Shown: piece after piece, positions 1-10,600 of the stretch | Numbering within the stretch: the first letter of the stretch is position 1 | Layout: each line of letters begins with the position of its first letter | Source of the DNA: Syncephalastrum monosporum B8922 | Taxonomy: Eukaryota > Mucoromycota > Mucoromycetes > Mucorales > Syncephalastraceae | Reading direction: 5' to 3' | DNA length: 49,156 nucleotides | NCBI GenBank assembly: GCA_000697355.1 | Contig: JNEN01001245.1 | Coordinates: 1-49,156, forward strand | The notes under the pieces: generated by a model | Seen by the model: only the letters and a program-made list of their open reading frames with translations | What the model was told of the DNA's origin: nothing | The model's database searches: none | Translations under genes and position numbers: made by a program

Positions 1-382
1 GCGATTATAAGTGTCAGCGGCAAGTTGAATGCATCCAGGGGCGGTGAACCAGTACTCTAACGGGCAGTACCTGGCTGCAGCAGCTGAATCCTGAAGCGCA
101 TACTGACAGATGGGCATGAGTTTGTCAATATACTCTTTATCCATCAGCTGGCCAAAGTGTTCCCGATATACGCCTTATATAGCCTGCAATCGCTCGTACA
201 TTTTGGTCTTGACGAGCATGTACTCGTTTTGATCTCCGTAGACAGCGTGAGCGATGGAACGGAATCCACACCAGCCGTCACCCTTGATTGGCACCACCTG
301 GGATACCATATCCGCCGGTATGTCCGGGTGAACAAAGCTGTCCTCATCGAGTGGGAGCAGCTCAGTCGGCCCGTTCTTTGCT
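1..382 (-). pseudogene. OTU-family cysteine protease domain fused to the transposase (partial, interrupted)
   Basis: Reading 382 to 1 on the minus strand gives an OTU-like domain. The catalytic-cysteine block reads KGDGWCGFRSIAHAVYGD (the family D-G-x-C motif), followed by LVKTKMYERLQAI, and after an in-frame TAA at 177-175 by HFGQLMDKEYIDKLMPICQ and EYWFTAPGCIQLAADTYN. In intact OTU proteases the WF/W region lies before the catalytic histidine, which here would be beyond position 1. The frame is shared on both sides of the TAA, so a point nonsense change is the simplest reading. The domain is entered from the transposase by the 443-383 intron. OTU proteases cleave ubiquitin or ubiquitin-like conjugates; what it would do on a transposon is unknown. 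Confidence 0.65.
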
Positions 383-2206
383 CTAATGCGTTATGGCGTT
401 ACTACAATCGTAATGCGCAAGGGGATGGATGTGTGAAATTTACCTTTTTGCTTTTTGGAGATAGTCTATCTCCGGATCTCTACGCTTGCTTCCCCGATGG
501 AAAACAAAAACGCTTGACATGCACTTGTCCTCAATGTCGCCCTCGATGCTGGCGCTGGCGCTATCATCTTCCTTCTTGCGCACGTCAAAAGACAATGCAA
601 ATTCTTTCTTGGTTTGCCCCATACTCTTTGCATCCTCCTTCTCCTTGAGCTCAAATTTCGACGGGAGGCGCTTGTTCGTCGCGGTCTTTGGTCGACCTCT
701 ACGCCCATTTATACTCGTCGGGATGGTGATATCCTCCTTGGCAAATGAGAGATGCTCTTGAAGCTCGTGGTTCAGGCTTCGAAGAAGATCAATTCTTTGC
801 TGGTCGTCTTCCAAGCTCAGGAGCGCGTCATGAATCCTCTTTAAAACACTAGTATGAAGCTGCGAGATGATCTGGGCAGAGCAATGCTCGCGTGCGAACT
901 GGTATACGTCGACAGATTTAGTAAGAGTGAAGGAAGTCATAATTGCATAAAGACGTAGACATATGCAGATAGATAAATACCTTTGTCATAAACTAGCATC
1001 CAACGATCGGATATGTCTGTGATACGGACCTCAAAGCCATTACTGGCGATGATATGCTGGCATGGTAAGCCGTAGTTGACGCGGACTGTGCAAATGCAGT
1101 CGTCTTCCTTCGTGTACTGGCCAGCATTCTCCCAGACGTATGCGAGCTCATTGTTCACTTTTTTTAACGCAAAAAGGGACATGTTGCCAAACAGATCTTG
1201 CATTGCTTCTTTTTCTTGCGCGTCCCGCTGATGCATCAGACGCTTTTTCTTCCTCAATTCGGTCTCCTCGGCTTGCAGCTTTTCGCCAAGAGCTATTATG
1301 AGTACAAAGCATAAAGTGAAAGTATAAAGAGAGCTTACTGATTTGTGTATGACATCGTGAATGATCTTGACGGCCTTGATCAAGCTTCCCGTCGTTTGCA
1401 GCTTGTCTTTGATAACGCGATGCGTACCTTCAGCCCTTGAGGTGGCGCACATCCCCGCGTTGCGCAGGCTTTCAGCGTAGCATGCGCCCCACTTCGCCTT
1501 AGATGAAGGGTATCTACACGAGGATCTCCACTGAGTACTTCTTGCTTATGAATACATATTTCCCTTACAGATCAAAATAACCAAGCATTCTACGGGCCTT
1601 CTCGCGCGCGGATGCGATAAGTCTTCACTGTTTCCTCAAACTCCATCGCTTGCCTGGCCTTGAAGACCGTTTGATGAGTGGTCTCCTTGACGGCATCGAA
1701 AGCACGGTCATCATCGCCGCTCGCGTTGGCTTTCTTGTGGAAGCAGCATCCTTCATCGTTTGTAAGAGCCATTCGTAAGTAGCGGTCATTTGGTTGACGT
1801 TGAAAACGGCGCCATGCAATAGGTTTCGTAATTGGTTTGTACCCCAAATTGCTGACACCGACAACGCTTGCCAGCGGCAGCAGCACTTATTGATACCGAC
1901 AGCGTAGGTGCCTTCTGAGACAATGGTCAGAAGCAGCCTCTGGAAATTGTGCAGATTCCTCTTTGTCATGACAAAGCCAGAGTCGCCCTCTTGGATCTGG
2001 TCCTGGGTAGCGCAAGGCCTATTGCTGCTGGCTGTCATAGTCACAATAGTCTGGCACTTTTGTTTTGTTCGCTGGGCGTATTCGATGCTTGTGATGAAAG
2101 TGTGGTGTCTCGTCCAAAGGGGGGTTAGTCTCGCGCTCTTTTTGCGGTACACGAGAGATATTCTCCGTTGATGGCACAATTTGCGACAGGGCCTCACTAC
2201 GTTCAA
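1..2206 (-). mobile_element. decayed Mutator-like (MULE) transposase with SWIM finger and OTU tail
   Basis: Transposase relic read from about 2206 down past the left edge. Near 1480-1430 a stretch reading WGACYAESLRN then CATSRAEGTH matches the conserved MULE block in which an aromatic/alanine run precedes TSR.EG.H. Around 1110-1040 lies a SWIM zinc finger, CxC followed by GLPCQH (CICTVRVNYGLPCQH). The segment 940-443 ends in a basic GRRGRPK plus KRLPSKFE motif usual at the end of this transposase class. A 61-nt GT-AG intron (443-383) then joins it in frame to an OTU domain. Upstream, 2206-1590, the pieces LPLASVVGVSNLG and GAVFNVNQMTATYEWLLQTMKDA belong to the catalytic region but sit in different frames. 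Several frame changes that I could not close with introns, plus a stop at 177-175, indicate a dead copy. Terminal inverted repeats were not found; one end lies outside the window. Confidence 0.7.
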
Positions 2207-2317
2207 TCAACGAAGGGTGAAACGCGACACACGTAGCCACGTAGGCAATACAATATTTATTTCCGCATATTTCGAAGAATGATACAAGAGAATCCCTAGA
2301 CGGTCAATCTTTATGGC

Positions 2318-4472
2318 TCACTCATGCTGTTCCTGTTTCCGTTTCTTTCCTGCCCTCGGCTTGGGTCCCCAATTCGCTGTTGGGTTCGTTTGGTATCGTA
2401 CCAAAGACCGCGACTTGGTTATGACAGCTGGGTTATGTGTAAAATCGACTTGGATACTATGTCATCTTCACTTAGCTAATGGTATTTTTAATCTCCAATA
2501 TACTTACGTCGGTTCCTTGGCGAGAATCGCTCTCGCTGGTGAGTTCTCCGCGATATTCTCCATAACGACTGGCATTCGTTTCACCTGGCGCGTTCTGTCA
2601 GACAAATGCACGGCATAGAGGGCTTAATACTTACATGCGCTCGCATAATATCCCAAACGACGGACGACGGTGCGTTGGTCTTCACTGATTCCGGGTTACA
2701 ATGAGACACAGAGACCTCGTACCCAGCGTTTAGTATGGCCGAGCTACATAAAATTAATCTCATGCTCTATGGAAATTGATTGTACTTACAATAGATCATT
2801 CATAGGCAAGCTATTGCAGTGTAATGTTCCAGCGAGTCTTCCTAGGGTCCAGTAAAGCGGAGCATCGACTTCTTCGCTGATGACGGACAGCATGCCCTTC
2901 ATGCGCGCATTTGTACCATAATTCGCTTGATTCGCGTCAACGTGCTTCAGCATTTTCTCCACAAAGGATTTATCATGCAAGGGTGCTCCCCATGCGGGAC
3001 CACCCACCTGATTATGACTTGTTAGAAAGTGTAATGAAATTCCGGCGAATTAAACAGACTCACATGATGAATATTCCCACAGTTTTCGCATGTTGCATTC
3101 ACGGGAGGACCTGTGCCAGGAACATGTCGATCTTGGCCATTATCTTTCTTCTGCACCTTTCCAAGTGGTTGAACTGCGTAGGCATGGCAGCCTGCGCATT
3201 CATACATAATGGCAGTTTTACTAGAGCCAGACGCATAAGATAAGAAAATCACCGTAGCAAATGTTCACTTACCTAGCAGCCATCTTGACTTGGGATGGAG
3301 AGGTGAAAACGCGTACAAAGACTCGGAGATAAAAGTCAATGCTGCATGATACGAGAGGAACAATGTATCGACGGTACCGACCAGCGGAGGATTGTAATTG
3401 TTGCAGGACCAGACGCAATGCCATTTCATGGGGAAACATGCCCTTCAAAGGCATACCACCGTACTTTCCAAAGCTGAAACGAGAACATATTAGTGTACAA
3501 AGGAGTTAGGCTGCTCTGGTATGTTACCAAGTTTCAGGATGCATGGAACCTGTCAGTATGGCAAGATCTGTACAAGTGACACAGAGTAGACCACCTTCAG
3601 ATACAGCTTGGACAGCGCCATCGATGAAAGGAGCAGCAGAGCCATACGGATCTAAATCGACAACGTCATACTTCTTGGAATGACCGATGGCATCGTACAT
3701 GACCTTCCTATAATCCGAAACGTACAGGCGTCAGGTGGATACTGTCCTTATCATACACAGGCAGGCAGACAGACAGACGTACATGGCATCGCCGCGATTA
3801 GGTAGCACGAGATCTTCGGTAAGTCCGTTATATTTGACGTTGCGGCGGATAGACTCGACCGCTTCTTCTTCAAGATCGTTCGCGGTGACCTGCTTGAGCT
3901 GAGGGATCTCTTTGGCATATCGAATGGATCGCAAACCGCTTGCAGCCAAAGCCTCGAGAATCGTAAAACTTTGGGTGTTGATATAGTTCTCCAGATGCTA
4001 TTTGAAAGTGAGGTGTTAGAGTGCGTTAGATCATGGAAAGACCACATTACCTCCTGTGCCTGCTTCCGTTCGGCGTCGTCTTCAAGAAAATTAATAAAAT
4101 AAAGAGTACAAAAAAAAAAAAAAAGGTTGTTATTAACTTGGACATATAATTGTGTCGTCACGTGTTACCTTTCGCTCTGTTCACCTTCTTTTCGATACGT
4201 TCGCGTTTTTCCTGAAGGAATATTTGGCTCCAAGTACGGATGGCAGCAATTGACATGTCACGGTTGAATTCTTGAACAGGATTATAAAAAACCTCGTTCT
4301 CCTTTGGAAAGAGAATGCTCGCTTTGCCTTCGGTGACCATGTTGAACCTTGAAGCGTCGATGCCAGAGTCTGCTGGAGCAGGTTTGGCTTCTACCACCTG
4401 CGGCTCTGACATTTTGATTCGTGTAGTGAAAGCTCGCTTTGTGAAATATAAACGAAAAAGAAGAGCCCTCAT
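2318..4472 (-). CDS. TRM1: tRNA (guanine26-N2)-dimethyltransferase Trm1
   Basis: Makes N2,N2-dimethylguanosine at position 26 of nuclear- and mitochondrial-encoded tRNAs using S-adenosylmethionine. Exons read in order: [13 protein letters not shown] near residue 40, [14 protein letters not shown] (SAM-fold motif), [11 protein letters not shown] (catalytic-loop DPYG variant of the family DPFG), [12 protein letters not shown], a zinc-binding pair YECAGCH and [51 protein letters not shown] and the family C-terminal NWGPKPRAG followed by a basic KKRK tail that could be a nuclear signal. About eight short introns; TGA at 2320-2318. Two in-frame ATGs are present: 4472 ([13 protein letters not shown], Arg/Lys/Phe-rich, no acidic residue, mitochondrial-leader-like) and 4412 ([10 protein letters not shown], cytosolic/nuclear form). 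Yeast Trm1 is known to use two starts. One intron carries a poly-A/T run near 4110-4125. It lies head-to-tail downstream of ACP1. Confidence 0.9.
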
Positions 4473-4765
4473 GATAAATTTGTCCAATCGCTATGATCAG
4501 CCACACGAATATGCGAAAAGGCAGAACAGCCAGCGTGAGTCTGTCCGTGAAAGCACACTCACTATCGCTTGACATTATCTATCATGGCAGCGTATCCTTT
4601 CTTCTTTTTTATCTACAGACTTAACCCATCTCATTTGGCTGCCTTAACATGGAAGAAGACATGAATATATTCTCTCTCTCTCTCTCTCTCTGTGTGTCTT
4701 TGCTTCTGCTTCTGCTTCTGCTTTAGGAAACTTAACTACACAGGGTACAGAATACAAACTGCCAT

Positions 4766-5214
4766 TTATTGAGCGTCATCACGCGACTTGATGTAGTCAA
4801 TGGCTTGCTGAACAGTCTTGATTTCATCCGCATCTTTATCGGGGATCTCAACCGAGAAGTCTTCCTCGATCGCCATGACAACCTCGACCGCGTCCAAGCT
4901 GTCAAGACCGAGATCATTGACAAAGCTCGCTTCTTTGGAAACCTACATACATTATACTGCATAAGAACGCATTCTACAGCCACTTTCTATACCATCATAT
5001 CCATTACCTTAGAGGCGTCGACCTTGTCGAAACCTTTCACAATGTCGAGCACACGGGTCTCGATTGTTTCTGAAGAAAGTCCCGACGTATAGAGACGCGA
5101 AAAGATCACTGGAGCTGCACGAGCGGAAGACGTGTTCAGAACCACGCGACGCGTAGCACCAGTAGCGGCTGCTCGCGAAGCAGCATTTAAAAGAATAGCA
5201 GGACGGAAAAACAT
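4766..5214 (-). CDS. ACP1: mitochondrial acyl carrier protein (complex I subunit NDUFAB1 type)
   Basis: Small carrier for mitochondrial type II fatty-acid/lipoate synthesis; in many fungi also an accessory subunit of respiratory complex I and a partner of the Fe-S assembly machinery. The ATG at 5214 opens a presequence rich in Arg/Ala with no acids ([19 protein letters not shown], then RRVVL). The second exon holds the 4'-phosphopantetheine attachment motif [11 protein letters not shown] (serine in DSL) and the helix [19 protein letters not shown], ending TAA 4768-4766. One intron separates DASK from VSKEAS. Length, roughly 125-130 residues before processing, is typical. The conserved serine is intact, so it should be a functional carrier. 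Confidence 0.92.
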
Positions 5215-5546
5215 AGTAAGCTGAATACGTACGTTTGCGAGGCGGATAAAAAGGGAGCTGCAAGTGGCATTATCCATGTGCACACGCTGCACCTTATTCT
5301 GGCTCCAAATGATTAAAACACCGCTATCCAATCATCCATTCACAAACACCACTGTCGTTTGTTCACAATATAAACGTTTCATAGATTTCCGTCGCCTTAA
5401 AACCACCCAGAAAACCCATAAACTAACTAGTCTGTTCCCGAGTCCATTTACAAGCAGTCTGTCTATTACTGGTAGTGTGCTACTCACATCACAATTTTAT
5501 ACGAGATACAGATTACTCCGTTTACGCGTATTTGACAAAGTACTCT

Positions 5547-5823
5547 TTATTTGTGTACAAAAGGCTTTGTCTGTATACCAGGATGTGCAGCGCAGTAATT
5601 TGTATAGAGCCGCCAAATAACTAGCCTACGAAATCTCGTTCCGAAATCAGTTCTCGTGGGCTACACTTCATTTTTACTCTACATACCAGCGGCCGGAGCC
5701 GGGGTCGTTGATGCGCGCTCACGGCGCGCTGCCGCCGACTCACCTGAAACTGAATACACGTTTGAGTCACAGTAACACATTACCTAGTTGCAAAACACTT
5801 ACCGGTGCGCGGGGAGCAGACAT
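5547..5823 (-). pseudogene. possible small split gene or relic, Sec61-beta/Sbh1-like N-terminal half
   Basis: An ATG at 5823 reads MSAPRAP, followed by a canonical GTAAGT donor (5802) and an AG acceptor before 5738. The next exon reads SAAARRERASTTPAPAAG and stops at a GTATGT donor (5686). Using the acceptor before 5620, the third exon reads VIWRLYTNYCAAHPGIQTKP then FV and meets TAA at 5549-5547. The Ala/Pro/Arg-rich start followed by RLYT...PGI...PFV resembles the cytosolic half of Sec61-beta proteins, the small tail-anchored translocon subunit. However, the spacing is a few residues too long and the expected C-terminal membrane helix is absent in any frame I could join. Upstream minus-strand DNA is CT-rich, as expected for a promoter here. 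It is either a decayed copy or an unrelated small gene. Confidence 0.25.
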
Positions 5824-6445
5824 TTGGCGCAGACGCGATGTCTATGAGAGTACTTTCAACGGTGGTTCCGGCCACCGACCGCTTAGACTAGTGGGTCGCA
5901 AAACGGGAAGGAGAGAGGGAGAGCAAGCGGAGAGGAAGAGACGCAAAGGGGAAGCGAGTCTTAATGTCTCGTATTCAATGCATAAACATGAATCTGTTTC
6001 ACTCACGGGCAGAGGAAAAAGCGGAAAAGAAGCCTCTGATTCGAGGGGAGCAAGCGGAAGAGAGGAAGAGACGCGAGCGGAAGAGAAGCCAGGAGAAGGG
6101 CGAGGAAGAAGACTGCAAGCTAAGTATACATCAGAAGATGGTTAGTGATGTCCAGTACCATGTACCCTTGATGCGACAGCTTACTTTCATGCACACCGGT
6201 GCAGTTGAGGGCGGGCAACCGGTGGCAGAGGGACTTGGGAGGAGGACGTAGTGGTCTATGCTGCACTTATTAGTTTATACTTGTAATCACAGAATCCTTT
6301 CGTATGTACTTGCCAGCAGGATGACTTGACCAAAGTAAAGAAGAAGAAGAAGAAAAGTAGACGTGGGAGAAAGTAGTCGTCTCTTGATGAAACAGACTCG
6401 CATCAATGAACTTTCATGCGATAACACGAAGCACGTCTGCCAATG

Positions 6446-6650
6446 GGAAAAGGAACGCAGGAAAAAAAAAAGACCTTGACAGGTATTGACATCAGGTATC
6501 TTTCGCGTTTCAGAGGATCCATTGGCCTACTTTGCTATCACGCGGTTCACCTTTACCGAAGGACACAGGAAAAAAAGACCTTGATGAAGATTGACGTCAG
6601 GTACCGTTCAAGTTCCAAAGTGGTCTACTTTGCCAGACGCCCTGCTCGGA
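6446..6650. repeat. degenerate direct duplication, period about 105 bp
   Basis: Two diverged copies in direct order. The shared landmarks are CAGGAAAAAAA, AGACCTTGA (6471 and 6576), ATTGAC[AG]TCAGGTA, and GGCCTACTTTGC versus GGTCTACTTTGCC. Substitutions and small indels are spread along both copies. No coding role is evident. Confidence 0.6.
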
Positions 6651-7036
6651 AATTGAACCGGGTGTCCAGTATCTTGCTTACGTTATTAGTTACAGGACAA
6701 AATTATTTATATACATAAACCAGCTTCGTGAACGCTTCACTGCGGTCATACTTGAACCTTCGATCGGCGTTCCGTGTGTGATTGAGACCCTCCGCCTTCG
6801 GCTCCGTGTCATCACAGCCTGCACTTGATCTCCGGTTTGTACTCCCGCTCCCGAAGCTGGTGAAGGCTTCGCCTTGTATACTTCTATGTGTTGATACGGA
6901 TAGCGAATATCTGGAATGAAGCTCAAGTCTCTGTCGATCAAAGGCCTGCTTTTTGCTAACTTTTTCTACACAGTAAGATTACCATCGTAGGACTGTAATA
7001 ACTCCAGTTAGCCAAATAATATTTTTATTTTTAATT

Positions 7037-10000
7037 TTACGCAATAGCGGCCAGAACAATCTGAGACACATTGATGTCTTGGCTACGGATAGCAAGCTCG
7101 AACTGGACGCCAGCCGTCGCATTGAATGTCATGCGGCACCGCGAAAGGACCTTGACGCCACCCAAGAAAATACCCCCAAGCAACAGTGTGTGCACCGACT
7201 GACTTTTCGGAAGGCCTGTATCATCCAATGCTTGCATCCCCAACAGGTCAATTATAGAAGAGCATGCAGCTATGCATGGTGTGGGTGAAGTTAGTATTCG
7301 CCAAGGTATAGCCACTAATTTTTTTAGGCATAGCGCACATACCTTTGAGACTCGGAGCCCGTTCTTTATCGAGCGCGAACTCTTCAATTGCCTCGTTTTC
7401 CGCGAGCGACTCGAACTCCTCGGCGAAATTGGAAACGTAGTTCGGTCGGATGTAGTCGCCTGTCGTGATCTCAACGTCTTCAACTTGGTATTCATCTTCG
7501 TAGCCCTCAGGGTCAGGCTCACCCGTCGTAGGGTCGCAGTCCTTGACCTCGAACTTAAGAGTGTTGGTAAACGTCACAGCAGAGAAGTCACCCTCATCTT
7601 CTCGCTCAAATGCGACATAGATGGTGCCTGGTACGTTGTACTCGAGCTTCGCAACAGGCACTTCGGCCACTTTCGTCAGCCCGCAGTCGTCCACTTCGGG
7701 TTGCATGATCATCTCGACATTCTCCAGGAGCTGATCGTTCAATGTGTTGGTACAGTTGAACTGGAATACGATATGTCTGGGGAATGTGTGCTTGACGCAA
7801 TGCACAACATATTCGGTCTCACTCTCTGTAAGCTCCACCGGCTTGGCTGAGCTGCGGAAAAGGGTGCCAAACGAAGTAAACTCGGGAACCGCTGCCAGCT
7901 GTTCGGCATAAATCGCTTGTTGGTCGAGGGAGGACACGCCCTGCTGTGCAGCGGGTGCCGCCGACGGCGTACCAGGCGTACCAGTTTGGGATGCGGGTTG
8001 GGTAGTAAGCATCGGCGACGATGTGTCTTGGTTTCGTGCACCTGGGAAGATAATCAATCACTATTATTCTTACGTGTGCATAATATGCGACAGACTTACG
8101 TCGTCGTTCCTCCTCTTCTTGCTTTTTGCTAATCACCGGCACTGCTTCGAGATTAAACTCTTGATCGTTGCCCAGCGGGCTGTTGACATATTCAACAAGT
8201 TGGCGCTCCAGTGTTGGAAGGGCAAATGTGGCGTCTACGTGGATTACCAGATCCTTTAATATCTATTCACATAGATACTATTTGGCTTACCATCTTGGAT
8301 ATACTGTTTCGCGATGCTCGTGTCCTGCATCAATGCAAGTGACATGGTAGCTCTGTCGCGCACCTCATCATCCGAATCGTCCAGGCACCTGCAGGCATCG
8401 ATGTTAGTCCTGATGATACAACTTTTTTTTTTTTTTTTTTTTTTTGGCTGGTTGGCTGGTTGGGATGCTTACCTGGTCAGCAAGATCTTGATGCTCTGTT
8501 TGACGGCAGGGTCCTCGACATAGACACCAAATTTGGAAAGCGCACTCACAGCTGCAGCACGGACGATGGAGTTTTCCAAGATCACGCGGTTATAAATGTA
8601 GCGAATATACTTGGTGGGAGTAGACGTCTTGGGGCCTTCAACGCCAAGAACGTGGAGGATGCGGACAGAGAGCTTCATGAACTCACAGTCTTCGATGAAC
8701 TCGCACAGATTCGAAAGAGCTAAAGGATAACGATGAGCTTTAGGTGATACGTGTGATCACAGGCTGAAAGCGTACCAGCATCCTTGCTCTCAGGGATAAA
8801 CTTGATCATGTCAAAAATAGACTCGACAACCGTCTTTTTGAATTCGTAACCGCCTTCGTCGCGGAGCACACCGTTCATAAAGGTCAGCATGATGGCTTGC
8901 TTTGTGGGGAATTTCAGGCAAAGCGAGCGGATAGCGTCAATGACGATGACTTTGAACTCATCCGAGATCTCATTCATGAAGCCGCTGATTTGCTTCATCA
9001 AGCGATCCACCGAAGCTTCATTGCCCGTCTTCAGGAGGGTTGTGATGGCAAAGGTAGCAACGCTACGGTTCTGGTCCGTAATCAGGTTTTCCATGTCCAA
9101 GTTGCACGGAGACACCGCAGCCGGTTTGCTAAGCGAAAGTCGGTTGAGGATGCGGATCGCAGCGAAACGGAGAGTAGCCTTGGGCGATGAGAGGAACAGC
9201 TGGAGCACTGGTTGGAAGCAGGCGTGAGATGAGACCGTTTATTGGCAAGCGGTTGAATCGCACGTACCTGAGATGGCAGGATATAGCTCCTTGGAGGACG
9301 CATCGGGCATTTCGCAAATAGCGCGCGCCGCCTCCAAATTGACCATGTCGCTCTTGTGACGCAAGAAACCTTCCAAAATCTCATAAATGCGGCGAGTGGA
9401 GCTGAGGGGTTATCTGTCAATGACGGTTTCATGAACGCATCCCCTGAAGAGAACTTACCTTGGATCGTCTTCCATCACCTTGCAGGCGTAACGGATCAAG
9501 AGACAAACGGCAGCCGGGTTCTTGAGCGGGCTGCTGCCTCCGCCCAATAGGCCACCCCCACGTGAACCAGCAAAATTCTGGACTAGTTTTGCCACAGCCA
9601 TACGATCGTGCTGCCGGATGAGATAGAGCAGACCCAGGGCATGGTATTGAGTACTGTGGCTAGCAGAGATCACGACTTGACTTTGGGCGGACTGGCTCTG
9701 GCCACCGAAACCGAAAGCACCCGCGCCGAATCCTGACCCACTGGATTTGGCATGGGCAGCTTCCTGGACCTCGTTAGACCACCGCTTCACGATATCCTTG
9801 GCAACCGCAAAAAGATGGTAGGACGACACCAGCGCAGCAGAAGAGACAGAAGGCGTCTTGTCGACAATCGAGGCTTTCAGAATACGCTCGATACCCTGGA
9901 TCATGGAAGGCTATCGGTCGAAGATTCATTGAGGTGAGTGTCTAGCATCAGTACACGGGCATGAAAATGAAAAAGCACGCGTACGTCAGTGATCAGGCAA

Positions 10001-10600
10001 AGCGCACGTATGGCGTTGGCGCGGTAGATGGTCTCCTGCTTTGTCTGGATGTCCTTGATCAAGGACTGAGTCACCATAATGACATCTTCAGCAATGCCAG
10101 ACAGCTCCTTGATCACCAAATACATCATTTGTCGCAGAGAAGTCTAAAATCATAAAATCATAAAACCATAAGACAGTGAGTACAACCTATCAACTTCGGG
10201 CCTCTTTCTGGAACTCCCCCGGGGGTGGGGGGGGGGGGGGGGGGGGGGGGTGGGGGGCGGGAAGGTCACTCACGTCTTTGGATTGAAAGAGCTTCGTCAC
10301 GTTGAAGAAGAGGTCGGTGGCTTCCTTGACGTTAAAAGGTTCACCGAGGTAGATGAGGTAAATGATCTTGGTCAATAGAAGCCGACATTTTCTGGCGTTG
10401 ATGGGGGAGTCGTTAAAGGCACGAGCTTCCTGGAGGACAGCGGTTTTATCGAGGTGGGTGAACAGGCCAAAGTCTGCATTCAAATAGTATCAGTCATCTT
10501 GCTTGTTTGGACGCGTACTTTCGGGGATGGCAAACCAAGGTACGGGCCAAGATGCGAATATTAACTCACCGCTGTCTTCATCTCGTTTGGCGTAACTCAT
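7037..10600 (-). CDS. SEC21: coatomer subunit gamma (COPI)
   Basis: Gamma subunit of the COPI coat that buds Golgi-to-ER and intra-Golgi vesicles; it is the adaptin-like large subunit that binds Arf1-GTP and cargo/ArfGAP. ATG at 10600 gives [10 protein letters not shown], then after an intron [20 protein letters not shown] and [16 protein letters not shown], the family N-terminus. HEAT/armadillo solenoid segments follow (for example [31 protein letters not shown] repeats, [14 protein letters not shown]). The linker and appendage domain start near 8000 ([42 protein letters not shown]), ending in [16 protein letters not shown] and SQIVLAAIA at TAA 7039-7037. About nine introns; two carry long homopolymers (listed). 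Overall size, near 900 residues, fits the family. It shares a divergent promoter with the gene starting at 10961. Confidence 0.93.
8423..8445. repeat. poly-T run (23 T on the plus strand) in a coatomer gamma intron
   Basis: An uninterrupted T run of 23, followed by a short GGCTGGTT tandem (GGCTGGTTGGCTGGTTGG). On the sense strand of the gene it is a poly-A tract inside an intron. The copy number is likely unstable. Confidence 0.9.
10227..10250. repeat. poly-G run (24 G on the plus strand) in a coatomer gamma intron
   Basis: 24 consecutive G, flanked by further G tracts (GGGGG before, GGGGGG after, each separated by one T), so about 36 G in roughly 38 bases. On the sense strand it is poly-C just downstream of a GTGAGT donor at about 10274. 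It is much longer than any other GC homopolymer in the window and may form G-quadruplex on the non-coding strand. Its exact length in an assembly should be treated cautiously. Confidence 0.9.

Larger units (their letters stand above)
5215..7036. other. 1.8 kb spacer with low-complexity and duplicated DNA
   Basis: Between the ACP1 start and the coatomer gamma stop. It contains a possible small split gene relic on the minus strand (5823-5547, listed separately), a purine-rich tract on the plus strand at about 5908-6125 (pyrimidine-rich on the minus strand, as in promoters of this genome) in which the block GAGCAAGCGG...AGAGGAAGAGACGC occurs twice 127 bp apart (5921 and 6048), and a degenerate 105-bp direct duplication at 6446-6650. 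Open frames at 5708-6251 and 6443-6718 on the plus strand are low-complexity Arg/Lys/Glu-rich and resemble no family known to me. A minus-strand open frame at 6941-6690 lacks an ATG start. Confidence 0.5.

Noticed and set aside
157..648. Open frame on the plus strand near the left edge
   Set aside because: It is the antisense of the transposase/OTU segment, which has clear family motifs on the minus strand.
5708..6251. Plus-strand frames rich in Arg, Lys and Glu
   Set aside because: They are translations of a purine-rich low-complexity tract with no domain, intron signals or convincing start.
6690..6941. Minus-strand frame with FIPDIRYPYQHI
   Set aside because: No ATG start, no recognised family and no connecting exons found; kept only as spacer.
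7272..7850. 192-codon plus-strand frame within coatomer gamma
   Set aside because: Shadow of the coatomer gamma coding strand, whose appendage-domain motifs are clear.
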